A stretch of 39,811 nt of DNA, taken from assembly GCA_021806005.1 (NCBI GenBank), contig JAJZDM010000024.1, positions 1-39,811 on the forward strand, written 5' to 3'. Origin of the DNA: Acidobacteriota bacterium (GTDB lineage Bacteria > Acidobacteriota > Terriglobia > Terriglobales > Acidobacteriaceae). Made by a program: the position numbers and the translations under genes. Positions within the stretch are counted from its first letter, which is position 1. Each line of letters starts with the position of its first letter. Below the pieces are notes generated by a model. It was not told where the DNA came from. It made no database searches and saw nothing but the letters and a program-made list of their open reading frames with translations. Shown here in pieces: positions 1 through 7,932 of the stretch.

Positions 1-1
1 G

Positions 2-178
2 ATCTATGGCCGGGAGATGTATGAGACCTGGTACAAGATGTCCGTGATGCTGGAGAGTGGGGTGGATATCTCTCCTGTGATTACGCACCGGTATTCATAT
101 CACGAGTTCGAGCAAGGGTTTGCGGCGATGATCTCGGGAAATGCGGGGAAGGTGGTGCTGGACTGGACGGGTGCCTAG
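2..178 (+). CDS. tdh: L-threonine 3-dehydrogenase, C-terminal fragment (cut by window start)
   Basis: Only the last 58 codons are inside the window, in the frame starting at base 2 and ending at TAG 176-178. The fragment opens with [17 protein letters not shown] and continues through a [13 protein letters not shown] stretch to GKVVLDW near the end. I recognise this as the C-terminal end of the zinc-dependent medium-chain alcohol dehydrogenase Tdh (compare GREMFETWYKM and SGKVILSW in the E. coli enzyme). Tdh oxidises L-threonine to 2-amino-3-ketobutyrate with NAD+ in the cytoplasm. The zinc and cofactor sites lie upstream of the window and cannot be checked. A large hairpin at 221-251 probably ends this transcript. 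Confidence 0.88.
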   Translation: MYGREMYETWYKMSVMLESGVDISPVITHRYSYHEFEQGFAAMISGNAGKVVLDWTGA

Positions 179-220
179 CCCCGGTTGCCGGTCCGGTTGC
201 CTGACGGCATCCCGCTGTGA

Positions 221-251
221 CCGGTTCAAACCCTGGTAGGGTTGGAACCGG
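221..251 (+). terminator. Hairpin downstream of tdh
   Basis: Arms CCGGTTCAAACCCT (221-234) and AGGGTTGGAACCGG (238-251) pair over 13 of 14 positions with a 3-nt loop. It lies 43 bases after the tdh stop. There is no T-run after it, so it is either a factor-assisted terminator or an RNA-stabilising hairpin. The rest of 252-578 shows no gene I can support. Confidence 0.45.
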
Positions 252-578
252 CCGCTGTCGCTTGATAGCGTAAGGCTTCGTCGGCCGCTCGGCCGCAGGC
301 GATGGATCAGGTTTGGCCTGGGTGATCAGGCTCATGGGTGAGCCTGGGCGAAGGCGGCGTCGCGGTTCTGTGATTCCTATCGAGGCACTACTGCGTCACC
401 CCGTCCCTAACTGCGCGAACCTCCAGGAAGAGTTTCCTCCGCTGCTCTGCTTCCTGATGGAGCCCAGGCACGCGGTCCAACCACGCCAACCGATCATGCG
501 CTGTAGTATGCATGGGATCCAAGGCGACTGCCATGCGCTGGACCTGAATCGCATCCTGAGGTTTGTCCTGGGGGCAGG

Positions 579-614
579 GTTTACAAATCGAAATATTATT
601 TCGAAATTGTAGAC
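579..614. promoter_or_regulatory. Probable TetR operator (interrupted inverted repeat)
   Basis: A nested inverted repeat: outer arms GTTTACAA (579-586) and TTGTAGAC (607-614), matching at 7 of 8 positions, enclose inner arms TCGAAAT (588-594) and ATTTCGA (598-604), a perfect match across an ATT spacer. The inner and outer halves are offset by one base. It lies 52-87 bases before the TetR start in an otherwise gene-free, AT-richer patch. The position and size fit an autoregulatory TetR operator. Binding by this particular regulator is inferred. Confidence 0.6.
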
Positions 615-665
615 AAATGCTGTTTTCTGCTGTTAGCCTTCTTTTTCATCACAGCAGCCGCCGTT

Positions 666-1574
666 ATGGCCAAAGCCAAATCCTCCTCCGCCAGACCTTA
701 CCTCGCGCACCGTCAACGGCAGCGCGAACGAATCCTCGATGCGGCGCGCGAGCTCTTTGACGCGCAGGGCATCGACCGCGTAACCATGGCCGAAATCACA
801 GCAGCCAGCGGCGTGCAACCCTCCACACTCTACCAGTACTTCCCCAGTAAGGACGAGATCGTCGCCGCGCTCGTCAGCGAAATTTTCGCAAGTGACAGCC
901 TGCTCATTGAGCAGCGCGTCGATTCTGCTCCGGACGCGCTGGCGCGCATCGCCGCTCTGTTCGATTTTCTTGCGGAAGACCTCGCGCGCAGCCCCCGCAA
1001 CGCACGCTTTATGGCCCAGTTCGATGCCCTCTACGCCCGCGACTGGCCCGTGGAAAGACTCCTTGCGATCGAGGCCAGCAGCGGCCTGCGCGACTTCCAT
1101 TTTCTGACCCGGCTCATCCGCGAGGGCATCGCCGACGGCTCTCTGCGCGCAGACCTTCAGCCGGCGTTCACACTCCACGCCGTTCTCAACGCCGTCATCG
1201 GTCTCGAACGCCGTCTGGCGGCCTTTGGCGGCAAACTCGAGACAGAGTTCGGCCAACCCATCGACCGCTTGTTCCGCGAGGCTCTGCGCATCCTGCTACT
1301 TGGCATGGCCTCGCCGCGCGCTGCGCGCCGTTTCCATTTTGTCCCGCCAGCGCCCAGCATCCAGCCACGCCCTGCCGGGTCGAGCACTCCCAAGCCGCGC
1401 AGCGTTCCGCGATCCGAATTTCGTCCGCCGAAATCCAGCCTACCGAGCGCAAAGCCCACGTCCAGCCGCAACGCCAAGGTTCATGCCGGCGCGAACTCGC
1501 CTCGCAAGCCCCATTTGCCACGACCATCCGCTCGCCCACAATCCGCATCCAGAACTGCCGGAGAAACCCGATGA
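666..1574 (+). CDS. TetR/AcrR-family transcriptional regulator with long basic C-terminal tail
   Basis: A 302-residue protein. Residues ~18-65 form a typical TetR N-terminal HTH: RQRERILDAARELF, then VTMAEITAASGVQPSTLYQYFPSKDEIV. A helical ligand-binding region follows to about residue 205. TetR proteins are usually 190-230 residues long. The extra ~90 residues here are rich in Pro, Ser, Arg and Ala and look disordered, for example PPAPSIQPRPAGSSTPKPRS. The stop codon overlaps the ATG of the GH2 gene (ATGA at 1571-1574), so the two are probably translationally coupled and the regulator likely controls the glycosidase as well as itself through the inverted repeat at 579-614. No strong Shine-Dalgarno sequence is visible before the ATG at 666. 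The ligand is unknown; a sugar or plant aromatic would fit the context but this is inference. Confidence 0.85.
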   Translation: MAKAKSSSARPYLAHRQRQRERILDAARELFDAQGIDRVTMAEITAASGVQPSTLYQYFPSKDEIVAALVSEIFASDSLLIEQRVDSAPDALARIAALFDFLAEDLARSPRNARFMAQFDALYARDWPVERLLAIEASSGLRDFHFLTRLIREGIADGSLRADLQPAFTLHAVLNAVIGLERRLAAFGGKLETEFGQPIDRLFREALRILLLGMASPRAARRFHFVPPAPSIQPRPAGSSTPKPRSVPRSEFRPPKSSLPSAKPTSSRNAKVHAGANSPRKPHLPRPSARPQSASRTAGETR

Positions 1575-4186
1575 ACTCTCGCCTCACCCGCCTTTGCGCA
1601 CTGCTCGTCTTCTCTGCGCTTGCCACCTGTCTCTCGCTCCGCCTGGCCGCGCAATCGCAGCGCCAGTCGCTCTCCGCCGATCTCAACTGGAAGTTCACGC
1701 TGGCTGACCCTGCCGGAGCCGAAGCGCCTGTCTTTGATGACGCAGCATGGACCACTGTCAATCTGCCGCACGACTGGAGCATCGCGAGTGCGCCGAACCC
1801 TGAAAATCCCGGCGGCGCCGGCGAAGGTTTCTACCCAGGCGGCATCGGCTGGTACCGCAAAACCTTCCTCGCGCCCGACTCCTGGCAGGGCAAGCGCATC
1901 AGCGTCGAATTTGACGGCGTCTACCAGCACGCCACGGTCTACCTCAACGGCAAGCGGCTCGGCTTCCACGCATACGGCTACACCAGCTTCCGCTTCGACC
2001 TCACGCCCTCGCTCCAATATGGCGGCTCGAATGTCCTCGCCGTCCGTGTCGACAACTCCGCCCAGCCGAACAGCCGCTGGTACTCCGGCTCCGGCATCTA
2101 TCGCCACGTCCGCCTGGTTATCACCGCGCCCATCCACATCGCCCACTGGGGCGTCTTCGTCACCACTCCCCAGGTCTCCGCCACCCAGGCCCAGGTCGCC
2201 ATCCAGACCCAGATGGTCAACCGCTCCACGGCCCCTGCTCACCTCACGCTCGAAACCACGCTCGTTGACAGCGCCGGAAGATCCGTTGGAGTCGCGCGCT
2301 CGACCTTCGATCTAGCCCCGCAGCAAGGCACGACGGAGCAGCAAACCGTCGGCGTCTCGAACCCCTCGCTCTGGTCGCCCGCCTCGCCCACACTCTACCG
2401 CGCTATCTCCAAGCTCCGCGCAAGCAGTTCGTCACCCGCTGCCGGCGGCTCCGTTCTGGATCGCGTCGAAACCCCCTTCGGCATCCGCTCCCTCGCATGG
2501 TCCGCGCAAAGAGGTCTTCTCCTCAACGGCACGCCCATCAAGCTCCACGGCGGCAGCGTCCACCACGACAATGGTCCGCTGGGCGCTGCCGCCTTCGACC
2601 GCGCCGAGTTTCGCCGCGTGCAGTTGCTCAAAGCCGACGGGATGAACGCCGTCCGCACCGCTCACAACCCTCCATCGCCCGCCTTCCTCGACGCCTGCGA
2701 CCGCCTTGGGTTGCTCGTCCTCGACGAGCCATTCGACGTCTGGCAGGCCCACAAGGTGAAGTTTGACTACGCCACTGATTTTGACCAGAACTGGAAGCGT
2801 GACATCGCTTCCATGGTCCGCCGCGACCGCAACCACCCCTCCATCGTCATCTGGGGCATCGGCAACGAGATCCCCGAGTTGGAGACTCCCAAAGGCGCGC
2901 CGCTCGCCCACCAACTCATCGCCAGGCTGCGCTCGCTCGACACTACCCGTCCGCTGACTCTTGCCTTCCCCGGCACCACCACCAAGCCCAACGCCGCTGC
3001 CGTCTTCTCCCAGCTTGATATCACCGGCTACAACTACAGCATTCTCCCCACCTGGGCCAGTGACCACCAGGCCATCCCTTCGCGTCTGATGCTGACCACC
3101 GAGTCCTACCCCTCGAAGGTCTTTCCGCTCTGGCAGATCTCCCACGAGCATTCCTTCATCCTCGGCGATCTCACCTGGACTGCGATGGACTACCTTGGCG
3201 AGTCCGGCCTCGGTGCCTGGTCCTACGTTACCCCCGACCAAGCCCGCCAGATCACCTCTGAGATGGCCGTGCTCGGCAGCACCACCTTTGTCGACCAACT
3301 GTTCACCGGCATGGCCGAAGGCAAAGACATGAGCGCGGATGTGTCCAAAGACTCAACCCCGGAGCAGAAAGCGCTTGCCTCCGTCTTCTTCCACGGGTTT
3401 CCATGGCACGCCGCCGACTGCGGTGACCTCGACTTGATCGGCAATCGCAAGCCCCAGTCGTTCTACCGAGACATCATCTGGAACGGGGGCGATCGTCTCT
3501 ACACCACCGTGCGACTGCCCGCGCCGCCCGGCAAAGCCATCGTCGCCGTCGGTTGGGCCGTCTACCCAACCCTCCCATCCTGGACATGGCCCGGCCACGA
3601 AGGGCAAACTCTCGACATCGAGGTCTACTCCCACGCCGACCAAGTCCAGCTCTACCTCAACGGCAGGCTGCTCGGCCAGCAGCCCACCGGAGTCGCCCAG
3701 CAGTTCCAGACCATCTTCCATGTTCCCTACCAACCGGGAGCGCTGAAAGCCATCGCGCTGCGTGATGGCCGCCCCGTCGCCGAACAGACCCTCACCACCA
3801 CCGGACCCGCCACCGATCTGCGCCTGACCCCTGACCGCACGAGGCTCCACGCCGACGGGGAGGATCTTGCCTTCGTCCAGGTGGAAGCCGTCGACGCTCA
3901 CGGCCGGCCTGTCCTGGACGCTGCCCATAACCTCCACTTCACCGTCACCGGCCCAGCCACCATCGCCGCTGTCGGCAACGCCGACCAGCAGGACTCATCC
4001 CTCTACCAGGGCACCGAACGCAAGCTCTACCAAGGCCGTGCGCTCGTCATCCTGCGCACCACCCCGCAGCCCGGTACCATCCATCTTCACGCCACCACCA
4101 CCGGGCTGGCCGCCGCTTCCGCCACGCTGACCACCATCCGGTCGGCCGGTACGGATGACAACAACCTCTTGAAGCAACACAACTAA
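1571..4186 (+). CDS. Secreted glycoside hydrolase family 2 enzyme (beta-galactosidase-like)
   Basis: 871 residues with a signal peptide (MNSRLTRLCALLVFSALATC, cleavage near LAAQS). Residues ~35-195 are the GH2 sugar-binding jelly roll (LPHDWSI, GGIGWYRKTF, NGKRLGFHAYGYTSF, SGSGIYRHV). An Ig-like domain follows to ~300, then the TIM barrel (KLHGGSVHHDNGPLGAAAF, MNAVRTAHNPPSPAFLDACD). The acid/base is E433 in the IWGIGNEIPE motif, and the probable nucleophile is E511 in TTESYPS. The ~620-700 region resembles DUF4982, and the C-terminus (~715-850) looks like an Ig/invasin-like domain (RLHADGEDLAFVQVEAVDA). Both are common in GH2 exo-glycosidases of this layout. The role inferred is removal of terminal beta-galactosyl, or a related sugar, from glycans in the periplasm or outside the cell. 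The start overlaps the TetR stop. Exact substrate specificity within GH2 cannot be read from sequence. Confidence 0.88.
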   Translation: MNSRLTRLCALLVFSALATCLSLRLAAQSQRQSLSADLNWKFTLADPAGAEAPVFDDAAWTTVNLPHDWSIASAPNPENPGGAGEGFYPGGIGWYRKTFLAPDSWQGKRISVEFDGVYQHATVYLNGKRLGFHAYGYTSFRFDLTPSLQYGGSNVLAVRVDNSAQPNSRWYSGSGIYRHVRLVITAPIHIAHWGVFVTTPQVSATQAQVAIQTQMVNRSTAPAHLTLETTLVDSAGRSVGVARSTFDLAPQQGTTEQQTVGVSNPSLWSPASPTLYRAISKLRASSSSPAAGGSVLDRVETPFGIRSLAWSAQRGLLLNGTPIKLHGGSVHHDNGPLGAAAFDRAEFRRVQLLKADGMNAVRTAHNPPSPAFLDACDRLGLLVLDEPFDVWQAHKVKFDYATDFDQNWKRDIASMVRRDRNHPSIVIWGIGNEIPELETPKGAPLAHQLIARLRSLDTTRPLTLAFPGTTTKPNAAAVFSQLDITGYNYSILPTWASDHQAIPSRLMLTTESYPSKVFPLWQISHEHSFILGDLTWTAMDYLGESGLGAWSYVTPDQARQITSEMAVLGSTTFVDQLFTGMAEGKDMSADVSKDSTPEQKALASVFFHGFPWHAADCGDLDLIGNRKPQSFYRDIIWNGGDRLYTTVRLPAPPGKAIVAVGWAVYPTLPSWTWPGHEGQTLDIEVYSHADQVQLYLNGRLLGQQPTGVAQQFQTIFHVPYQPGALKAIALRDGRPVAEQTLTTTGPATDLRLTPDRTRLHADGEDLAFVQVEAVDAHGRPVLDAAHNLHFTVTGPATIAAVGNADQQDSSLYQGTERKLYQGRALVILRTTPQPGTIHLHATTTGLAAASATLTTIRSAGTDDNNLLKQHN

Positions 4187-4283
4187 AGCCGGTTCTTCCA
4201 GGGAGGATGAGTGGGTACGCAGCGTCTGCGGGCCAAGGGAGAGATGCTGGACTGCAGACTTTGTGGAAGATGGGCTGAAGAAA

Positions 4284-4312
4284 GAGATGCCCGGGACATG
4301 CGCCCGGGCATC
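4284..4312 (-). terminator. Terminator hairpin between convergent GH2 and TonB-receptor genes
   Basis: A perfect 11-bp stem AGATGCCCGGG (4284-4294) / CCCGGGCATCT (4302-4312) with a 7-nt loop. On the minus strand it is followed by a pyrimidine-rich CTTTCTTC, so it most likely ends the receptor transcript. It may also work weakly for the plus-strand GH2 gene. Confidence 0.6.
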
Positions 4313-4327
4313 TGGAGGAGGTGAAGG

Positions 4328-7300
4328 TCAGAAGGTCAGCTTGAGCGCCATCTGCCCGATGCGGGCCGGTTCCGCCCCGGTGGATGTGATCTGACCTTCT
4401 CCGCCGCCGGTATTCACGCCCGATAGGTTGATCTGATTGGAGCTGTTGGGCGTGGCGAAGCTGGCCTGATTGAGGGCGTTGTACATCTCCCAGCGGAACT
4501 GCAGGTTGTAGCGTCCTCCCCAAGGGAAGTTCCGGACGATGGCCGCGTCCGTGTAGTCCAGAGGGGCTCCGAACATAATGTTCTTCCCTGTGTTGCCGAA
4601 GGTTCCGGGAGCGTTTTCCTTGAAGGCATTGATGTTGAAGTAATTGTTCAGCCATTGCGTCTTGCCGCCCTGGCGAACCTTCAAGGACTGCCCGACGACC
4701 TGATCGGCGCGATCCTCATACTGATTGGCCAGAGACTGGTTGTTGCCGAATCCACCGCTGACGCCAAAGGGAGCGCCGGACTGGGCGGTGATGATAGCGC
4801 TGAGTTCCCAGCCACCGAGCAGTTGCCGCACCACCCGATTGAAGCTGGGCACGAAGGGTGTGGTGTAGATGAAGTTGGTAATTGAACGCAGTGGGACATC
4901 CTCATTGGAGATACCCCAGCTCCAACTCAGGTCAAATGGATCGCCGAGCTGATTGGTGCCGAAGCTGATGTTTGCGGAGGAAGCAAGGTCTTCCGTCTTG
5001 GACCAGACGAGGTTGGTCTGGAACTGGAGTCCGTGATTGAGGTTGCGATCGAGGCTGAGCTGAAGCGAGTTATAGCGGGCAGTTCCGTAGCTGAGCATGT
5101 CCAGAATCTCGCTGAAGGCCCCGTAACTGCTGCGGTTCCCGGTGTTGGCGTAGATTCCCGGGTTGCGGTCGAGGATGAAGGGAGCATGGTAGGTGTTGCT
5201 GCCGACGTAGGCCAGACGAAAGACCATATTTTGTCCCATCTGCTGCTCAGCAGTTACGTTCCAGCTCTCGGTCATGGAGAGTTTGAAGCCGGGGTCGATG
5301 GTTGCCGGTATCGTGATGCCCGAGGTGAACTGTGCGGTGGACGGCGGCCTATAGCTGGAGGAGGCGAAGGGCGGGAATGGGCTGACGCCGTTGGTTCCGG
5401 CAAAGCCGGACCACGGATCGTTGAAGTTGAGCGGGGTAGTATTGGTTCCCTCCAGATAGTAAGTGGGGGCGAAGGGAGCGTTATCGGCGGTGTGGTTGTA
5501 CTCCGAATAGATCATCGGAGAGGTGAAGAGACCGAAGCCGGCATGGAACGAGGTGTGCGGCATGCGGCTGGGTTGCCAGGCGACACCGACACGCGGTTCC
5601 CAGTAACCGTAAGTGGTGCGCATGAGGCCGTTTCCTATACCGGTATCGCCAGGAAAGACGAGGCCGGTTGGAGCGTTGGGATAGACCGTGCTCTGCTGCC
5701 CAGGAACAAAGGTTGCGGAGCGGCCGTTCGCAATCTGGGGGGGGAGGTTCGGATCCCATCGCAGTCCGGCGGTGATGGTGAGGTTGGCCCGCATGCGGTA
5801 CTCATCCTGTCCATAGAAGCCGGGTTGCCAGCCGGCGACATCGGCGACTTCGCCCGCGCCCTGGAACATGGAATTGAGATCGCCCACCAGAAAGTCGGCG
5901 AGGCCGGCGCCAGTGTACTGACCATCAAAGTTGATGATGGGCTGGGTGGGGTACTGGGTGAGTTCTTCGGCGTACTGGTGCTGGATATCTGCGCCGATGG
6001 ACAAGGTGTGCTGGTTCCAGGTCTTGGTCAGCTCCTCATAGACGCCGTCTGTCGTGCGCACCTCCTGAGACGGCTCATAGTAGCCAACATTGAAGCCATC
6101 GCCACTCACGCTGAAACCCTCGACGTAGCAGGATCCGGGCATCTCGGTTACCTTGATGTACTCCGACCAGCAGAAGGGCTGGTTGTTGCTGGTGAGCGCC
6201 TGGGAGCCGTTGTGCGCCGACATCTGAGCCCAGAAGACATGGGCCACGTTCACCATGGTTGGACTGATCGTCCAGGTGTAGCCCAAAGTCTCGTTGTAGT
6301 ACTTTTCCTTGATGGCGAAGTCATAGTTCCAGTTATTGTTCATCGCCATCAGATTTCCAGGAACATCCCCGGAGGGCTGAATGAGACTGCTCACGAAGCT
6401 GCGCAGGAAGACGCGCTGGGTTGGAGTGATGTCGTAATCGAGCCTGCCGGTGCCTTCATCGAGATGATTGATATAGGGCGCGGACACGTAGTATGTCAGT
6501 CCGTCCGCCTGCTGGCCGGTGGGAAATGCGGTCTTCGCAATGGTGACAGCGGTTGCGTTATAGCTGTAGCCGGGCAGAAGCTGGTTCGGTTTCCCGTTGA
6601 TCACTCCGAACGGGCAGACTGACGAGGAGCCAGCGGTACACAGCGTCTCCGTTGTTCCATTGGGAGAGAGGGCGCTGAAATCGCCGGAGAGCATCGCCGT
6701 GGTAGGAAAGTAGCTGTTGAGTTCCGTGGAGGAGGTCGCATTCCGCGTTCCCTGGTAGTTGCCAAAGTAAAACAGCTTGTTGTGCAGGACCGGGCCGCCG
6801 ACGTAGCCGCCAAACTGATTCTGGTGCAGAGGGTTGATCTGATGAGAGAAGTAGTCCTTGGCGTTGAAGACCTGATCGCGGAGAAAGTCGAAGATGCCGC
6901 CGTGGATGGCGTTGGTTCCGGACTTGGTTTCGATCGTGACTACGGCGCCGGGGGCGAAGCCATAGGCGGCGTTGAAGTTATTGGAGATGACGCGGAACTC
7001 CTCCGTGGCGTCGGCGTTCGGGAACGGAGCCTCCAGGCCCAGGTAAGTGTCCATGTTGGAGACGCCGTCCAGCAGGAAGTAGACGCTACCCTGGTCTCCG
7101 CCGTTGGCGGAGATGGATGGCTCCATGTTGGAGGGAAAGGAGAAGCCGGTCTGGTCGTAGGAGTTGCCGCCTACGGTCATCCCGGGCGCGAGCAGAACCA
7201 GGGTGGCGGGCGTGCGGTAGTCGAGCGGCAACTCGGAGATGGCGGTGGAGTCGATGACCTGGCCCAACGAAGCATTGGACGTATTGAGCAACTCCGCATT

Positions 7301-7681
7301 CGCGGTGACGTTCACCGTCTGCTTCACGCTGCCGATCTTCAGTTCCACATTCTGGGTCTCAGCGGTGTCGACTGTGATCACGATGCCGGTCTGAACGTAG
7401 CGCTCGAAGCCCGAGACCTGAACAGCCAACTGGTATACGCCCGGGGGAAGGGGCGCAATTCTGTAAGCCCCGTCGCCGCTTGAGGTGGCCTTGAGCGTGA
7501 GTCCAGTGCCGGTATTCTTCAAGGTGATGGAGGCTGCGGGGATGGCGGCGCCCGAGGGGCCGACGATCTGGCCGTTCAGGCTGGCGCCCACAGCCTGCCC
7601 GAAGGCGTGCCCTGCAGGCAGGAGCACGAGCAGCAGCAGCGGTAGAACAAACCAAAAGGTAAGTCGCGAATAGCGTTGCAT
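4328..7681 (-). CDS. Oar-like TonB-dependent outer-membrane receptor with carboxypeptidase-regulatory-like domain
   Basis: 1,117 residues from the ATG at 7681, preceded by GGGAG at a good distance. A reading frame open a further 85 codons upstream lacks such support. Signal peptide: FWFVLPLLLLVLLPAGHAFGQ. Residues ~30-110 form a carboxypeptidase-regulatory-like beta-sandwich (LNGQIVGPSGAAIPAASITL, GDGAYRIAPLPPGVYQLAV). The plug follows (VIDSTAISELPLDYRTPATL, LLDGVSNMDTYLG, FNAAYGFAPGAVVTIETKSGTN), then a long beta-barrel ending in ALKLTF with the terminal Phe expected for BAM recognition. The family takes up oligosaccharides and other large ligands across the outer membrane using TonB energy, and acidobacteria carry many copies. 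Flanking GH2 and GH35 genes suggest a galactoside-containing glycan. No SusD-like partner is present. The 5' leader is unusually full of inverted repeats. Confidence 0.93.
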   Translation of the reverse strand: MQRYSRLTFWFVLPLLLLVLLPAGHAFGQAVGASLNGQIVGPSGAAIPAASITLKNTGTGLTLKATSSGDGAYRIAPLPPGVYQLAVQVSGFERYVQTGIVITVDTAETQNVELKIGSVKQTVNVTANAELLNTSNASLGQVIDSTAISELPLDYRTPATLVLLAPGMTVGGNSYDQTGFSFPSNMEPSISANGGDQGSVYFLLDGVSNMDTYLGLEAPFPNADATEEFRVISNNFNAAYGFAPGAVVTIETKSGTNAIHGGIFDFLRDQVFNAKDYFSHQINPLHQNQFGGYVGGPVLHNKLFYFGNYQGTRNATSSTELNSYFPTTAMLSGDFSALSPNGTTETLCTAGSSSVCPFGVINGKPNQLLPGYSYNATAVTIAKTAFPTGQQADGLTYYVSAPYINHLDEGTGRLDYDITPTQRVFLRSFVSSLIQPSGDVPGNLMAMNNNWNYDFAIKEKYYNETLGYTWTISPTMVNVAHVFWAQMSAHNGSQALTSNNQPFCWSEYIKVTEMPGSCYVEGFSVSGDGFNVGYYEPSQEVRTTDGVYEELTKTWNQHTLSIGADIQHQYAEELTQYPTQPIINFDGQYTGAGLADFLVGDLNSMFQGAGEVADVAGWQPGFYGQDEYRMRANLTITAGLRWDPNLPPQIANGRSATFVPGQQSTVYPNAPTGLVFPGDTGIGNGLMRTTYGYWEPRVGVAWQPSRMPHTSFHAGFGLFTSPMIYSEYNHTADNAPFAPTYYLEGTNTTPLNFNDPWSGFAGTNGVSPFPPFASSSYRPPSTAQFTSGITIPATIDPGFKLSMTESWNVTAEQQMGQNMVFRLAYVGSNTYHAPFILDRNPGIYANTGNRSSYGAFSEILDMLSYGTARYNSLQLSLDRNLNHGLQFQTNLVWSKTEDLASSANISFGTNQLGDPFDLSWSWGISNEDVPLRSITNFIYTTPFVPSFNRVVRQLLGGWELSAIITAQSGAPFGVSGGFGNNQSLANQYEDRADQVVGQSLKVRQGGKTQWLNNYFNINAFKENAPGTFGNTGKNIMFGAPLDYTDAAIVRNFPWGGRYNLQFRWEMYNALNQASFATPNSSNQINLSGVNTGGGEGQITSTGAEPARIGQMALKLTF

Positions 7682-7704
7682 AATAGTCTCCCTGAGAGTG
7701 TTCC

Positions 7705-7829
7705 ATCGCGTGCCGTTGCCGGACGCGATTGCAGCACCGGAGATCTCCGGATGCGACCACGGGTCGCGCTCGGGAATCGTACCTGGTACGGCTTTCTTTA
7801 TTACCGCGGGAATAGTACGTGGCGGTAAT
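7705..7829 (-). promoter_or_regulatory. Run of five inverted repeats in the leader of the TonB-receptor gene
   Basis: Five consecutive perfect inverted repeats lie between the receptor start (7681) and the shared 16-bp site: ATCGCGT/ACGCGAT (7705-7711, 7723-7729); CCGGAGATCTCCGG (7737-7750); GCGACC/GGTCGC (7753-7767); CGTACC/GGTACG (7778-7790); ATTACCGC/GCGGTAAT (7800-7807, 7822-7829). Those with spacers of 0-3 nt are better read as protein sites in DNA than as RNA hairpins; the other two could fold in RNA. Function is unknown. Confidence 0.5.
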
Positions 7830-7840
7830 GTGCACGCGAA

Positions 7841-7856
7841 TCCAACTAAAGTCGGA
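7841..7856. promoter_or_regulatory. Shared inverted-repeat operator, copy 1 (TonB-receptor promoter)
   Basis: TCCAACTAAAGTCGGA, 160 bases before the receptor start. On the gene strand it reads TCCGACTTTAGTTGGA with an ACTTTAGT core. Near-identical sites lie at 10531-10546 and 10682-10697. Two A7 tracts (7863-7869 and 7884-7890, 21 bases apart) lie just upstream relative to the gene and could act as bending or UP-like elements. Confidence 0.65.
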
Positions 7857-7883
7857 TCGCACAAAAAAATGGTTCCTTCCTGC

Positions 7884-7907
7884 AAAAAAAGGCGGATATT
7901 CTGCCTC
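7884..7907 (-). terminator. Weak intrinsic terminator after the GH35 gene
   Basis: On the minus strand GAGGC pairs with GCCTT (one G-U pair) around a 9-nt loop (7889-7907), and the hairpin runs into seven T (7890-7884). It lies 26 bases after the GH35 stop. The stem is short, so confidence is limited. If real, it separates the GH35 transcript from that of the receptor, in line with the receptor having its own promoter at 7841-7930. Confidence 0.4.
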
Positions 7908-7932
7908 AAAGGGTTTTCTAAACGCCGGGTTT

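Noticed and set aside
213-260. tRNA-like GGTTCAAACC segment
   Set aside because: Resembles a T-loop, but no acceptor or anticodon arm can be built around it; it is part of the hairpin at 221-251.
5033-6622. 529-codon open frame on the plus strand
   Set aside because: Lies entirely antisense to the TonB-receptor gene, whose domain motifs are unmistakable; the Gly/Val/Asp-rich translation is typical of a shadow frame.
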